A stretch of DNA of 64,000 nt. It comes from Rhytidiadelphus loreus. Taxonomy: Eukaryota; Streptophyta; Bryopsida; Hypnales; Hylocomiaceae. Below, piece after piece: positions 25,922 through 37,720 of the stretch (the first letter of the stretch is position 1; each line of letters opens with the position of its first letter). Location: assembly GCA_947034895.1 (NCBI GenBank), contig OX344765.1, positions 45,699,001 to 45,763,000 on the forward strand, written 5' to 3'. The position numbers were made by a program, and so were the translations under genes. The notes below the pieces were generated by a model. The model was not told the origin of the DNA. It saw nothing but the letters and a program-made list of their open reading frames with translations, and did no database searches.

Positions 25922-27046
25922 GATTATCGATCTCTCGTGCGGTTTCAGCGATCAAGATCAGTACAATGGCAGCACCATTAGTCGTGCGAGCGGCCCGAAG
26001 AGGTGAAGAGTGATGCGGTGGTTGCAGTTGGATGTGAGGGACACAACCTTGAAGAGAATCTCAAGAGCTTTTTTCAGGGAGCCTAAGCTTCTCGCTTTTT
26101 TTCCCACCATTTGTGTGCAATGAATACGTTCGTTTGAAACTTGGAATGAATTTTCGATCTCTGAAAGTAGCAGCGCTTTCTTTTGGAGTAAATGGAGGGA
26201 CATGGTTGCATAGACCCCAACTTTGTCAAAACTGATGAATTCTTGGCCCCGGAAAAATTAGAAGCTAGTATCCACTAAAATTGAGGAAATTTTGTCAAAA
26301 GGTTTAAAGACAACAAAGTTGAATTGGTAGATTTTCTAAAATTGTGCCCTAATTTCAATGTTTTGAAGTTGGGCATGCCACTTTTGAAATCAAGTTTGGT
26401 TTGAATAATCCTTCCTTGATAGGAAGAGTTCAAGTTTTTTGTTTTTTTTGAAACGAAGAGTTCAAGTTTGGAATTGTGGATGTTTTGAGCAATAGAAAGT
26501 TGAATCGTATTTTTTTGGAAAAAATGTCAATTCAATAAAAAATTTGAATTGTTTTTTCATAAGTGCTACTAACTCACTTCCCAAACCAAATAGCTCATAG
26601 TGCATCTGTAATGGTCATTTTACTAACCTCATATGTCTACAATATCTATTTTAAATCCTCACAATAATTATTGTTGTTAATATGGCATATGGTGGGATAA
26701 GAGAGTTGCTACAATATTTCCACCACCCAAATTTGCCATGTTTTAATTCCAAATTAGACTCACAAGCAATTTATTTTTGTCTATAATTTTTGAATCCTTG
26801 ACATAATTATCATTTAAGAGATGAAAATTAAATATTCTTTTATTGAATTTGTATTTATAAATTCTTGATATAATATCAAATTCCACAAATAGGAGAAGAT
26901 GTGTGTTTTCTTTACAAGTTTCAAAGTTGAAACTTGTCTTTGGGGAAGGATCGGAAGAAGCTTGCAATTTTTGCACTACTTTGAGTATTATGATTTTAGA
27001 GTTATGATGAAGAAATAGACTCTAAAAATTTACTAAAAAGACACCT

Positions 27047-27113
27047 TTAAGGTCATTATTTAAAAGACTATATTACTAGGACTATACTTAAAACACCCCT
27101 TTCTCTTGTAGTG
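27047..27113 (+). mobile_element. Right-terminal fragment of a second CACTA family (copy 1)
   Basis: Ends in CCCCTTTCTCTTGTAGTG, which inverted reads CACTACAAGAGAAAGGGG, a typical plant CACTA end. It matches 63806-63868 closely (shared AAGGTCATTA.TTAAAA and CTAGGACTATACTTAAAAC). No left end with a matching 3-bp flank was found, so this may be a solo end. Confidence 0.45.
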
Positions 27114-27552
27114 CTTCTTTGAATTTTATCCATCATTTTTTATTGGAGAATTGAAATCTCAAATAAATTTTTGGAGATGAAAGTTAATTTGATTTCTACA
27201 TTAACTTAGTTCAAAAAGTTTTGAACAAATTTATTCTATACTACCTAAATGAGGTTTGAAATTCTATTTTGAAGACAAATCTTACTTTTGACATTAGATG
27301 AGGTTTGATGAGTTCCCAGCTGTGAAATTTGTCTCGACTGTATTGGGAATGCTGCTAGCTGCATAGTCCGATATGGTGGAGACAATGCCAAGTCATTTTT
27401 TTTTTAAATCCAACTTTTTTTTGTATTTTAGAGATTTAATTTAATTTAATTTTTTTTAAACTTTTGACCACGCCACGTTCTTTTACTACTGCGGGAACAT
27501 CATTGGGAATAGGCCTAAAATGGACTATTTTTGCCCTCAAATCCCCTCTAAT

Positions 27553-27630
27553 GCTTAACTATGAGCCATTAAGCTCCTACTAATCATAATTTACGCACCC
27601 CACACGGGTTGTTTAACCTCCTACCACCCC
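27553..27630 (+). repeat. Dispersed repeat, copy 2
   Basis: Starts GCTTAACTATGAGCCATTAA and ends CCTCCTACCACCCC, matching copies at 1410-1489 and, inverted, 30721-30797. Confidence 0.5.
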
Positions 27631-28419
27631 AGTCACTTGTATAAAGAGCTTGTTTTCTCACCTCTATGTAACGTAATTTTGACTATGGCATGCAAAATGG
27701 CAGGGAGCCCATCATAGACAAAGTTATACTAGTGGTGCACATGCTATATTGAAATGTACAACATTAGTATAATTTTGCCGGTGATGGGCTCCTTCACTTA
27801 CCTTACACCAAAAAGTGCCTTTTGAAGCTATGTGAATTTAATGCTGAATTTAATGATTATATCTTGGAATGTTGAATGTACTTTTTGGACTTTACTCAAT
27901 TATTTGGCATTCAATTTGGGACCCTAAACTAAACTAATAGACTCTTCATGTACGCCAACCTTCAAGTGATTGCAGATTTAGGGTCCCACATTCTCTCTAT
28001 CCTAGCTGCATGCATCATTCATGGATCATGCACAATCCCACGGATGAAGAAAAAAATTCCTCGAAGGTTGAAACGTCGCAATTTGCTCAATCGACTCTCC
28101 ACTTCGCTGTGGAGAAAGTCTGTTGTATAATTCTGCAGCATGTGAAAAACACAAACGAGACACTGATACAGAAGACCCAGAAATGTGATTTTAACAATGA
28201 ACTCAAGTTGCTGAAATCACTGCTAAATGTACTACAATTTCAAATTTCAGCACTGCGGTATTCACAGTTTTTGTAACCTGGCTGGCTATAAATGTTTCTG
28301 GGTAGAATTTTTGCTAAAGTTGGTGAACAATTTCATATGTGTACGTGACAGATATCCTAAACATTCCAGTCCAGCTAATTAAGGAAGTCGTTGCGAGCCC
28401 CACCCAAATTGCCTATTCT

Positions 28420-29744
28420 CTACGGGGTGATGAGCAAGATCTTCTTCGCCCCCCCAGACTGCTCCGCCACCTCCATCGCCTTCAGAAAATCGTCAAACGC
28501 CCACCTCTCAACCTCAGCAAGCGGAATCACCCCGCTGCTGATGAGCGGCGCGACTTCGTTCGCCATGGCATGGCTTTTCTCCGCACTAGGCATAATCTGA
28601 TTATATATGATCCACCCCCGAATCTGCACATCACGCCACAAATCCAACGTGCTCACGGACGCAGTAACCCCACTCAACATACCATAAACGAAGACCTGGC
28701 CACCGTTACGAACACACGCAGCTAAAGTGGCCGTCATGGTGCCCGAGACGGCGTCCAAGGCGCCCCACGCGAGCTTCCCTGCCGTGATCTCCTTCACTCG
28801 GGCCACAACGTCTTCCTCCGACGAGCAGATGACCTCGTCGGCGCCCAAGGATTGAAGCTCCGCTTTCTGCTCCGATCGGCGGACGATGTTGATGGTCTTG
28901 ATCCCGTAGTGGGAAGTAAGGGTGATGACTTGCTTCCCGAGAGTGGAGCCTGCGCTCTGGATTATGTATTCGCCTTTCGGGACTTGCAGGTCGTGGAGCA
29001 TGGAGTAGGAGGTCCATGGGTTGATCACGAACTGCGCGGCTTTCTCATCAGACATGTCGGAAGGGACTGGCCAGACGAGAGAGGAATCCAGGAGGATGTA
29101 TTCTTGGAATGCGCCGTTGCCTTTGAAGACTTCGGTGCCGGTGATGGTTACCACTCGTTGTCCTTTCTGTACAGCGGTCACGCCCTCGCCTACCTGGGGA
29201 TACATGCAAGCGTCTGTCAGGTTGCGTAGCGTGTCAGGTTCATCTAACCATTCTTATCCCATTTTCATCAGAATCATGGCCAAGTTTCACGGGTTTGGCA
29301 GGGTTGAGTTTTGAGGAATCAGAGAAGAAGATTTGCGTCCCTCACTGGTTATCAAAGTTTTGAGCATTTGAACGTCACGTATTTGGCGCTCTGTAGGCCG
29401 TCATTGAAGGAGTATGATTAAACGTATCTTGAGACGTCAATCTAGCTCCCATGAATTGAGGCAGATTCATATATTGGAATCCATGGATAGAATGGTAGAA
29501 TTCGTGCATTGTTGCGTACCTCATGGACAACGCCGCAGCCCTCGGAGCCGATCGTGCCGTAGCCGTTGCCACCGACGAGGCCGTTTCGCACGGAGAGGAA
29601 GTCAGTGGGGTTGATGGGACGCGTCGTGATGTGCACCACTACTTGGTTTGGGCCGGCGCTGGGAATGGGCCGGGTGACGATTTTGAGAGTGCTCAACGGG
29701 TTCTCCTTGTTGTACCCATCTTGCACAATCGCCCTACTCGACAT
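28420..29744 (-). CDS. MDR-family NAD(P)H oxidoreductase, enoyl-(acyl carrier protein)/CoA reductase (MECR)-like or quinone reductase
   Basis: A medium-chain reductase without the zinc-binding residues of alcohol dehydrogenases. Two exons fit: 29744-29520 (75 codons) and 29193-28420 (257 codons plus stop), phase 0, 332 residues. The N-terminal GroES-like domain holds PINPTDFLSVRNGLVGG and GSEGCGVVHEVGEGV. The cofactor domain shows FVINPWTSYSML, QSAGSTLGKQVITL (Rossmann-type nucleotide loop) and INIVRRSEQKAEL, consistent with NADPH choice. The NPWTSYSML segment and overall order resemble mitochondrial trans-2-enoyl reductase (MECR/ETR1), but there is no obvious targeting presequence before MSSRAIVQDG, so a cytosolic quinone or enone reductase is equally possible. 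The start is the only ATG leading into the conserved N-terminus. The C-terminus is KKILLITP. Confidence 0.85.
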
Positions 29745-30720
29745 GATGCTCTGGGAATTGCACTAAACACTCGGTCGCCGGGAATAATTCACTGCCAACT
29801 GCAATAAAAGCACATCAACACCGCGATCGAGAGACACACATGCAAATCAATTCCTTCAAACATTCACCGAGTATAAGATCCACCTTGTAATCAATCTTTG
29901 TATCCTGAATCCAAATTCTCAGAACACTCCTTGCAATCCAGATTTCGTCAAGCCCTAATTTGAGCTGAATTCAATCTCTCCAAAACCCTCTCTGGAGTTG
30001 AGAAGAACTCGATTTCCCAACTCGATTTCAAGCAATCAAATCCTAATTCGAGCTCAAACAGATTTGTCTGTCTATGATCTGGGGAGCAGACATACATACA
30101 ATCATATACTGTATATATTTGCTGCAAACGCATTTTCGTCATTACAATCACAATCGACGACATTGCGAGCTTTCAACAATCGATCTCCCTTTGATTCAAC
30201 ACGACGGTAACACCCCAAGTGGCCCAAAGTACCCAGGTTCAGTGTGAAAGCGTCCTGTAAGGCAGAGGTGCATTCTAGAGTTTTGAATGTACCAACACTG
30301 AACACAACGCCTATCGGCTATTTCGGCTATAAAAAATTCATAACTGATTCCTCAAAGGTCCAAAAAATACGAAACAGCTTGGGTTACATAATATTACATT
30401 CACATACCAGTATGGGCACTTTGCTGCGGAATATTTAAATAAAGTCCAATAATAAGATTCGGTATGTGAAAACATATAATTTTCAAAAAGTTAGACAATT
30501 ATGTCAAAATAAATAAATTGTATACATACAATCTCTTCTTCACACACAAATGCATATTTTAGGACCAATCTAGTTAAGCTTCTTAACAATTCAACTAGCC
30601 TAGATTTTCTACACTACTAAGCTTGCAACTATTCACCTTATGAGGGAGTTTCCCTTATAACTTCCATCTAAGTGATGGGCATAGTGATGGGAGGAGACAA
30701 AGAAGATCTTTATAGAAGTG

Positions 30721-30797
30721 GGGTGGTAGGAGGTAAAAACAACCCATGTGGGATATGTAAATTAAGATTGGTAGGAGCTCAACCGCTCATAGTTAAG
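30721..30797 (-). repeat. Dispersed repeat, copy 3 (inverted)
   Basis: In inverted orientation it begins CTTAACTATGAGCGGTTGAG and ends CCTCCTACCACCCC, the same family as 1410-1489 and 27553-27630. It directly adjoins the left arm of the fold-back at 30792-31205. Confidence 0.5.
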
Positions 30798-31205
30798 TCA
30801 AAAGCAAGTTAGAATTGTATTCAAAGTAGAATTTGAGACCTCATTTAGGCACCATAGAATTAAAAAAATAAAAAAAAACTTTGAACTAAATTAATGTGTA
30901 AAGTCACTCTAAATTTCATCTCCAAAACTCCGTTTATGATTTCGAACTTCCAATTAAAAGTTATGGACAAAATTCAAAGAGGGGTTGGAAGGGACATTTT
31001 CTGGGACATTTTCAAGCATCATCTCTGAATTTTGACCATAACTTTGTTTTGGAGGTTCAAAATTACAAACGGGTTTTTTTAGAGATGAAATTCAACTTGA
31101 TTTATAAACTATTCTTAGTTCAAAGTTTTTTGAAAAAAGTTATTCTACTACGTCTAAATGAGGTCTAAAATTCTACTTTGAACACAATCTTAAGTTTTGA
31201 CGATG
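30792..31205. repeat. Large fold-back: roughly 190-bp inverted arms around a short centre
   Basis: The left arm (about 30792-30985) and right arm (about 31020-31205) are imperfect inverted copies. Paired blocks include GTAGAATTT-GACCTCATTTA with TAAATGAGGTCTAAAATTCTAC, ACTTTGAACTAA with TTAGTTCAAAGT, and AATTTCATCTC with GAGATGAAATT. A single arm-like copy occurs at about 27150-27300. This is a fold-back or MITE-type element with no coding content. Confidence 0.6.
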
Positions 31206-31431
31206 AACAATCAAGCTCTCGTCTTCAAATTATCCCATAGCCTTTGACAATTCATGACAAACAATTGATTTGATTATACAAAAAAAACCCTCCTTTCTTC
31301 CTTCTCACCGAGCTTCTCACAAAATACCAATGAAGTAATTCCTTCATTTTACCATTAAAATATTTCCTCATGGTAGATTGTTAGACCTTGGACTTTGCAT
31401 GTAAACCATTCATTTTGTTTGCACTTTGATG

Positions 31432-31630
31432 CACTATAAGAAACTCGCATCTAACCAAACAGATTTGTTGGACATTCAATGTAACAACCTGTGTTTTTAT
31501 GTCAACAATGACATCCAATGTAACATCTTCATGTTATATTGAACTGATCACATAAAACATGGATTGTTACATTGGATGTTCAACAAAATCCGTCTACTTA
31601 GACATCTGAAAACATGGGTTTCTTACAGTG
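31432..31630. mobile_element. Miniature CACTA element (199 bp) with ATG target duplication
   Basis: Starts CACTATAAGAAACTCGCAT and ends with the inverted CACTGTAAGAAACCCATG. ATG flanks both sides (31429-31431 and 31631-31633). The ends match the large CACTA element at 37734. The interior is itself an imperfect palindrome (TTACATTG-AT blocks), so the transcript would fold. It has no coding capacity and must have been mobilised in trans. Confidence 0.75.
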
Positions 31631-31639
31631 ATGGTGTAA

Positions 31640-33660
31640 CATAGTAGTTAAGTGTTTAAATATCACATGATATTCTACTACATTGCTTGCAGTAAGGTAG
31701 TATGCTCGAAAAGCAACCATTTAAGGGCTGGTCTACCTTTTTCAGAGGCTTCTGTGTACAAAATTATTTTTAGATAATTTTTCAGAGAAAGAAAAGTAGA
31801 TGTGGAACCTAACACAAGTGGTTTTGTATTTTTCCAAGCATTTTTGAATTACTTATAAATTTTCAAAGATTCAAGGTATATAGGCACCTATTTGTAACCA
31901 TACGTCTTCCAAAATTCGGCCACTTGCAACTTGTAAGGACATGTGCGGAAACCAAAGACAATGATGGGCTCTTGCAATAGAAAAATAAATTTTCCTCGAT
32001 GCATTCAATTGCTAAAGTGGTCCATTCAAAGATCACCCCATCTCCATTGGCCACCTAATAATAGGGATGGTTGGAAGAAGATGGGTGCTTTTAGAGCATA
32101 GTACCTTATTGGACATTGAATGGGGAGGAACAAAGCCACTAACAAATGAAGAGCCGCACAAGTGGTTGGATAAAAAATAATGCTAAAAGTCATTTTAACC
32201 CCCTAATGGAAGCAGTGTCTGTCAATGTATGCAAGAAAGCTTAGGTGGGTTTTTACAAAGTCATTTTGGTTGGATGTTCACGACATTTTGATATAAGGTG
32301 TGAACATATACATACCTCCCATTTAGTTGGGAATTTAATTTTTTCTGATTGGGTGCTTGGATCAAAAGTTATGAACCTTTATACTTCACAATTTCTACCC
32401 AAAATGTGACTTGGTCGTTTAGGGTTTAATTGAGGATTGCACATATAAATTCATATGAACCATAAAAAAAATTCTCAATCGTAATTCTTTCCATTTGAAA
32501 AACAATCTCCTCAACTGAGACCTCTCAATTCACTATTGTAAGTCTTTGTTTGATGGTCGTACAATAAATGTGCATGGTTGGACTCTTTAAAACATTTTCA
32601 TTTTTCAAGGATATTTAAAGTAGACAAGCCTATTACTACCCTAATTTGGAATCTGAATATCTTGGAACCAATTCCAAGAGGGGCACATATTTTTTTAGAG
32701 GTGTGGTCTTGTTTCATGGATCAAACTGAAGTGGAATTATAATTTTCCAATTAAAATTGTAGTTTCTATAAAAAATTTAATTGGTCTGCCTAGAATATAC
32801 AAAAATGCCTATAGAGTGGAGTCATATGCACTCCATAAACACACCATAATTGTACTTCCATGTATCTAATGGCACTTCAGTTCCTACCAATCAAGGATTG
32901 ACATGTTACCCATTTGGGCATTAATTCACTAATTATAGCAGAATCTTGAAGGGATTTGGATATTTTCTTGGTAGATTGGATGTTTGAATAGATGGATTTG
33001 GGGCCAAAAGTAGGGGCCAAAATTAGGCAACAAATAGAATTGGATTGGTCTACCTTAGCTAAGGTAGAAATGAGATTTGACGATGTGTAAGCCTTGAAAT
33101 CTTGCTCAAAACTTAATTGCAATTCAAGGACCTTCTTCTTTAAGGATTAAACAAGTCTTATATCCAAATTTGACTCCATAATTAGTTTAATATTAGTCAT
33201 CTCTCTAGCTAAAATTGTAGAGAATTCCTACGAGTCATAGAGTGGTGAGTGGAGCTTCCTCTTCAATTGGATTAAGAGGGTTGTGCCCATGCTTGGTGTG
33301 CTGTGGACACTTTGGCACGAAGTCCTTCAGGTTCAATCACTACAATCAACTCACCACTTGCACATTAGTCATGAGTTCATATGGCATTGTAACCATTGTT
33401 GTATTCCCTCAAACCTATCTTCATCACCATTACCAAACTTGATTTGGAGCACTATGCTTCATCTCTTTAGCTAATCAAATATAACATTCTTGGACTCATG
33501 ATGTTAGATTTTTTTCTATTTATAAGTATGTACGTGGAAAAGAGAACAAACAAAACTTGAGTCCTATTGTTTAGAGAGATATCAAAGAAAGGATACTTGA
33601 TTTACTCTCAATAAGGACAACAGTGTTAGGAGTGATGTTACTAAGGTAGGAGGTTCTTAA
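31640..33660. other. AT-rich intergenic region, no supported gene
   Basis: I see only short, non-homologous frames and AT-rich DNA here; nothing is recognisable as a gene or RNA. Confidence 0.5.
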
Positions 33661-33669
33661 AGAGATGAG

Positions 33670-33784
33670 GCTCTAAAATCGCCCACCTCCTCAAATGTAC
33701 ACTATTTACACATGTTTTTTTTTTTGTTGTTGTACCAACAATGTACAAATAGTGTACAATTGAGGAGGTGGGCGATTTTAGAGC
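33670..33784. mobile_element. Near-perfect 115-bp hairpin MITE
   Basis: The left arm starting GCTCTAAAATCGCCCACCTC (33670 onward, about 45 bp) is repeated inverted and almost without mismatch up to 33784, separated by a T-rich loop of about 25 bp. Such a fold-back is typical of a small MITE. It can be a source of small RNA if transcribed, and no clear target duplication was identified. Confidence 0.65.
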
Positions 33785-34151
33785 CCTATGCCATTTCAAC
33801 TTAAAAAATTCATAATTAATTCCACAAAGCTCCAAAGAATATGAAATGACTTGGTTTAGATGCTAATTCCATTTATCTTTCAAGGAAAATTTACTGAAAA
33901 AATATTTTCAAGAAGTTTTACCTCCCCCAAGTTCAGTTTCAGCTCTTAAATGGGCGCTTTATGAACCTCCTACTTTAAGGATCTGTGAGGAAACAAATTG
34001 GTTCACCTTTGGACTAGCTAAATTTCACTTTGTTAACACCACTTTTAACACCGAGTGTAAACATATATCAACTGACCCAACTCCAGGTTCAAGAACGTTA
34101 TGAATTTTGGCCCAGTGCATCCACAGTTAGGAGTGAGAATTGAGTGTAAAC

Positions 34152-36416
34152 CTGGTGTTTTGAATGAATTCCAGATGAGGTATATTATTACTCCAATGAC
34201 AACCCACCAGCTCGCCGTCCAGCCACCCATCTGCTGGAACACAACTTCCAAGTATAATTGTGAGTCATAGTGTACTGGTAGTTATTCATCTGATGCATGC
34301 ATTCAAAGGCAAACAATTGATGTGTTAACTTTCTCATTGTAAACATTCTGGCGAAAAATAGCAGACAGTGCAGACAGTGAGACAGTTTTTATAGTTACAG
34401 ACGCTACATTCTCATCTCGATCTTCATTAGCAACAGTATAAAAGTGTCTGTGGACTCGTCCTGGAATTTGCTTCAAACCTGCACACGGAATTTGTATATC
34501 ATTTGGATTAGTGTTGAATGTTGGGCTTCCACCTTTTCTTCAGGAGCACAAAAGACGAAAAGATCACGAAAGTACTCTGAAAATTACCGTAGTGATGTCA
34601 ACAATCAAAGATTGTGCTGCAAGGTTAGACTGACCCCTATGGTAATGTGATTGGACAACTTCTAAACCAGTATACAAAATATGAGGTAGACGTTTGCTTT
34701 CAAATGTAGAATTCAATGTACTAGCAGAATGCGTCAGTGAAAGTTAATGTTTTAGGAACACAAAATCTTGGATGCCTTGATTCTCTCTTGAGTAGCAAAT
34801 AGACCCCAAGGTTGGAAGAGCTGATTTTTGAAATGTTGCATGTTAGAGAGAATTTGGCAGTACAATTTTAATTCAGGAAACGCGGGTAGTAAATGTCCAT
34901 AGATGGAGCACCTAAGATTGAATTAAGGGTTCAATTTCTGTCTCGAGTTTAATTGTGAGGAATGACATACCGCTATTAGTTAAGCTGTACTCCAAGCCAC
35001 AGCTTCCTCGAAGGATTCTGTTGTCTTCTATGGACTCAAATCCCTGTTGCCACACCAATTCTCTGTTTGAGAAATAATTTTGTTGTCTTCTATGCGGGAC
35101 TCGAACCTCTTTCCAGTATTCAAGGATTCGTTCATGGGTCCCTTCATGAATGCTTTTGCTTTCAATCTTTCATTAAAAATTGAGCCCAGGCATTTGAGGG
35201 AAACGTATTCCTCTTCACCATGCTTTCAAGAAGGGAAAAAATAAACTTTTGTCTGTAATGGTACGTTATATTTCAGATGGAGTACCTCGCAATTTATCGT
35301 TGTTTTTTGGAATTTGAGATGCCTGGGCAAATCCGCCTCACAGCGCCACTTGACTACTTCTTGATCAGGCGATTTGACATTCGTACATTGCACCATAGCT
35401 ACCACCACAAGTTTGTATGGTCAAGGTACTTTCCTGATGCACACAATGCAGGATCCAAGAGCCCCGCTGCTTAATGCCTAGAAAAATCACCTAATGCACT
35501 TTTCCAAATTTGACTTGGAAGTCTTTCAGGCTCAAAGATGTAGATGAGCAAGCTACTAAACAACAAGCACAACATTACCAGGTAAACGATGTTTTCTGCC
35601 TTGATAATCCTGAAAATAGCTTGCAATTCATCATTCCATATTACAGTGGGTTTCACACACCGCTTATCAAACTTATTTATCCTCAACAAGATATGGATGG
35701 CTGGTCTTCACAAAAGGTTCGTGAATTGTAATTTTGTTCAAACATTGATCAAAACCCTATTCAGCAAGGAAGTCTTCTTGAATCGACAGTTGAGCATGGC
35801 CTTCTTTTCACTTTGAAAAACGCTTTATCATGATCCTTTCATTATATAGCTCTTCAAGAGCAATTGCTCCAAAACTCCGACAAGATCCATTGGTAAGCAA
35901 TTACTCTTACCTGATCAGCAATGCGTGAAACCCACTAATGTTGGCTAAATTTACAACTCTAACACATACATCACTGTGAGTCTCCTTGGTGCTTAACAAA
36001 GAATCCCAGTCAAGAAGTGATGGGAGCTTCGCATCGAACTCACAAGGCTCATAGTTATCACAACCGTCTTTACACTGAAGCTGAGGGATGGGCCAAGACC
36101 TCTTGTGCGAGGTTTGGCGGCCTTTGAAGAATTGCATCTTGTCAACTCTGTCCAGAAACTCGGCCTCATGAGGCATTTGTTCGGTGTCCTTGGTCGGATT
36201 TGGATCATCAAATCCTCGTTTCGGAGCACTAGCCTGTTCCCATGATCTCTCCGACTTGCTGATGCTTTCGGAATGCATATTCACGGATTCCGTTGGCGTC
36301 ACTCGCTTGGGGTATGCTGGGTAGCTGTATCCGAAAGCAAGACTTACAGAGGCGAGGCAGAGGATGATCCCCAGGCAACTGATGATGCAGATTGGCAGCC
36401 ATTTTGCAACTACCAT
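34152..36416 (-). CDS. SARAF/TMEM66-like ER store-operated calcium entry regulator (exons recognised, 3' part incomplete)
   Basis: In animals SARAF is a single-pass ER protein that inactivates store-operated calcium entry; the plant role is not established. Exon 1 (36416 to about 35975) begins with a signal peptide (MVVAKWLPICIISCLGIILC) and ends in the family motif PIPQLQCKDGCDNYEP. Exon 2 (35398-35286) reads VQCTNVKSPDQEVVKWRCEA, continuing to KTTINCE. Exon 3 (35043-34971) reads GFESIEDNRILRGSCGLEYS. A later exon (34233-34152) gives the transmembrane helix (GGWTASWWVVIGVIIYLIWN). The cysteine pattern (QC..GC..C; QC; WRC; NC; SC) and VLRGSCGLEY-type motif define DUF1183. Exon 1 could instead end at 35970 (a better donor but the wrong phase). 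An unfound exon must lie between 34971 and 34233 to restore phase, and the usual Gly/Pro-rich tail was not located. Confidence 0.75.
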
Positions 36417-37468
36417 GATCCTCTTTCATGACAACATGATATCTTTTATAAATTTTTTTCTAGCAGCAGTGAGTGAACTCATCCTTCTCTGCTTCAGGTG
36501 GCAACCAAAAAAATTAGAAGCAGAAATATATTACATGATGCAATATTGAGAGAGGGCATGCATGCTAAAGGTGCCTCGGAGTATGAGCACTGGAGATGAA
36601 TGTTTCAAGAGAAGTGGTGTGAAGAGACAAAAGCTTTCAATGGCCTGTTGAGATCGTGCCTCAGTGAATCTGAGTATAAGACATTTTCTAAATCACTTCC
36701 TGGTGTCACTTGCTAATGATGTCGCTTACTAATGCTTACTTTGCTTGTTCAAATCAGCTTTTGAAACCAAAGCTTCAACTATCTATATGTGAGCATTACG
36801 AGCTCAAGTAAGCTCAAAGGAAGTATGACTTGCTACAAGTCCTTCACCCCGGCCAGCCTCTTGAATTTACAATACAATTTGTAATCTTAATCAAAATTCT
36901 ATACGTTCTAGTAACATTAGAAGAATATCGTACCTATATTTGAAAATGTTTCTGAGTTAATTTTAGTCCAGTATATCCAAATCTAAGAGATTTTTCATCC
37001 AAAATTGGATAATTCAATTAACTCAAAAACATCATTTAACAAGGTCCTTTTTGCCAAAGTGTGGGTGTTATGAAATTTTGACGCAATGTGTTGACATATA
37101 CTACTGTCTTATTGGGAATATAATTATTTTTTAAATTGGGTGTCCAAATCAAAAGTTATGTTTTCTCAAGTTTTTTGGGGCAGAACAATCAACATGTACA
37201 AAACTCCTCTTCTACTTCTGAAATTTGGTAGGTATCAGTAACTAACAGCATATAGGATCAAATTTTCAGACAAAAAAACACTTTCTCTTCTAACTTCAAA
37301 CACTATAATCTTTCAATCCACGCCGGTCAAAGTTTATGAAATTTTTCCACTCATTCCCATAGTAGTCTACTCCAAGTTTGTGTGGTTCTAAAAGTGAAAT
37401 GAGAACATAAACCAATACAACTTGGATCCTTCGTATCTTACGCATCACATTTTTGAAGATCAAATGTA

Positions 37469-37720
37469 GATGGTCAATTTCGTTAAAATGGCGGTATTCC
37501 GCATGCCATTTTAATGGAATATCTTCTACAAATGAAGAATAAGTGTGCCACGATAGGGTTATACATGTGCCAATTTTATGTCTAGCACGTTCAAATGACT
37601 CCTAGTTCACGCATTTCCACTCCCCTCGGACAATCTTTCCATTGTTTTCATTCTTTCAATTGTTTCATTTTGTGCCATTTTAATGGAATACCGCCATTTT
37701 AACAAAATTGACTATTCATC
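37469..37720. mobile_element. Inverted-repeat MITE abutting the CACTA left end
   Basis: The left arm at 37469-37500 (GATGGTCAATTTCGTTAAAA, then TGGCGGTATTCC) recurs inverted at about 37685-37720. A further GCCATTTTAATGGAATA block appears inside both ends. It is about 250 bp with no coding frame. It ends 13 bp before the CACTA element begins. Confidence 0.6.

Larger units (their letters stand above)
26204..28419. other. Intergenic region between IFT88 and the MDR reductase gene
   Basis: AT-rich, with no recognisable protein. The proximal part is presumably the IFT88 promoter. It contains a CACTA-type right end at 27047-27113, a sequence related to one arm of the fold-back at 30.8-31.2 kb (27150-27300), and copy 2 of the dispersed repeat. 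Confidence 0.5.

Noticed and set aside
26974..27113. A short complete CACTA element starting at CACTACTTTGAG
   Set aside because: The flanking triplets differ (TTG versus CTT) and the ends match for only six bases, so only a right end is called.
28339..29807. Plus-strand frames of 94-128 codons over the reductase gene
   Set aside because: They are antisense shadows of GC-rich exons of the minus-strand gene.
33242..33474. Retrotransposon-like zinc knuckle (CPCLVCCGHFG) on the plus strand
   Set aside because: The spacing does not match CCHC, and no flanking gag or polymerase motifs were found.
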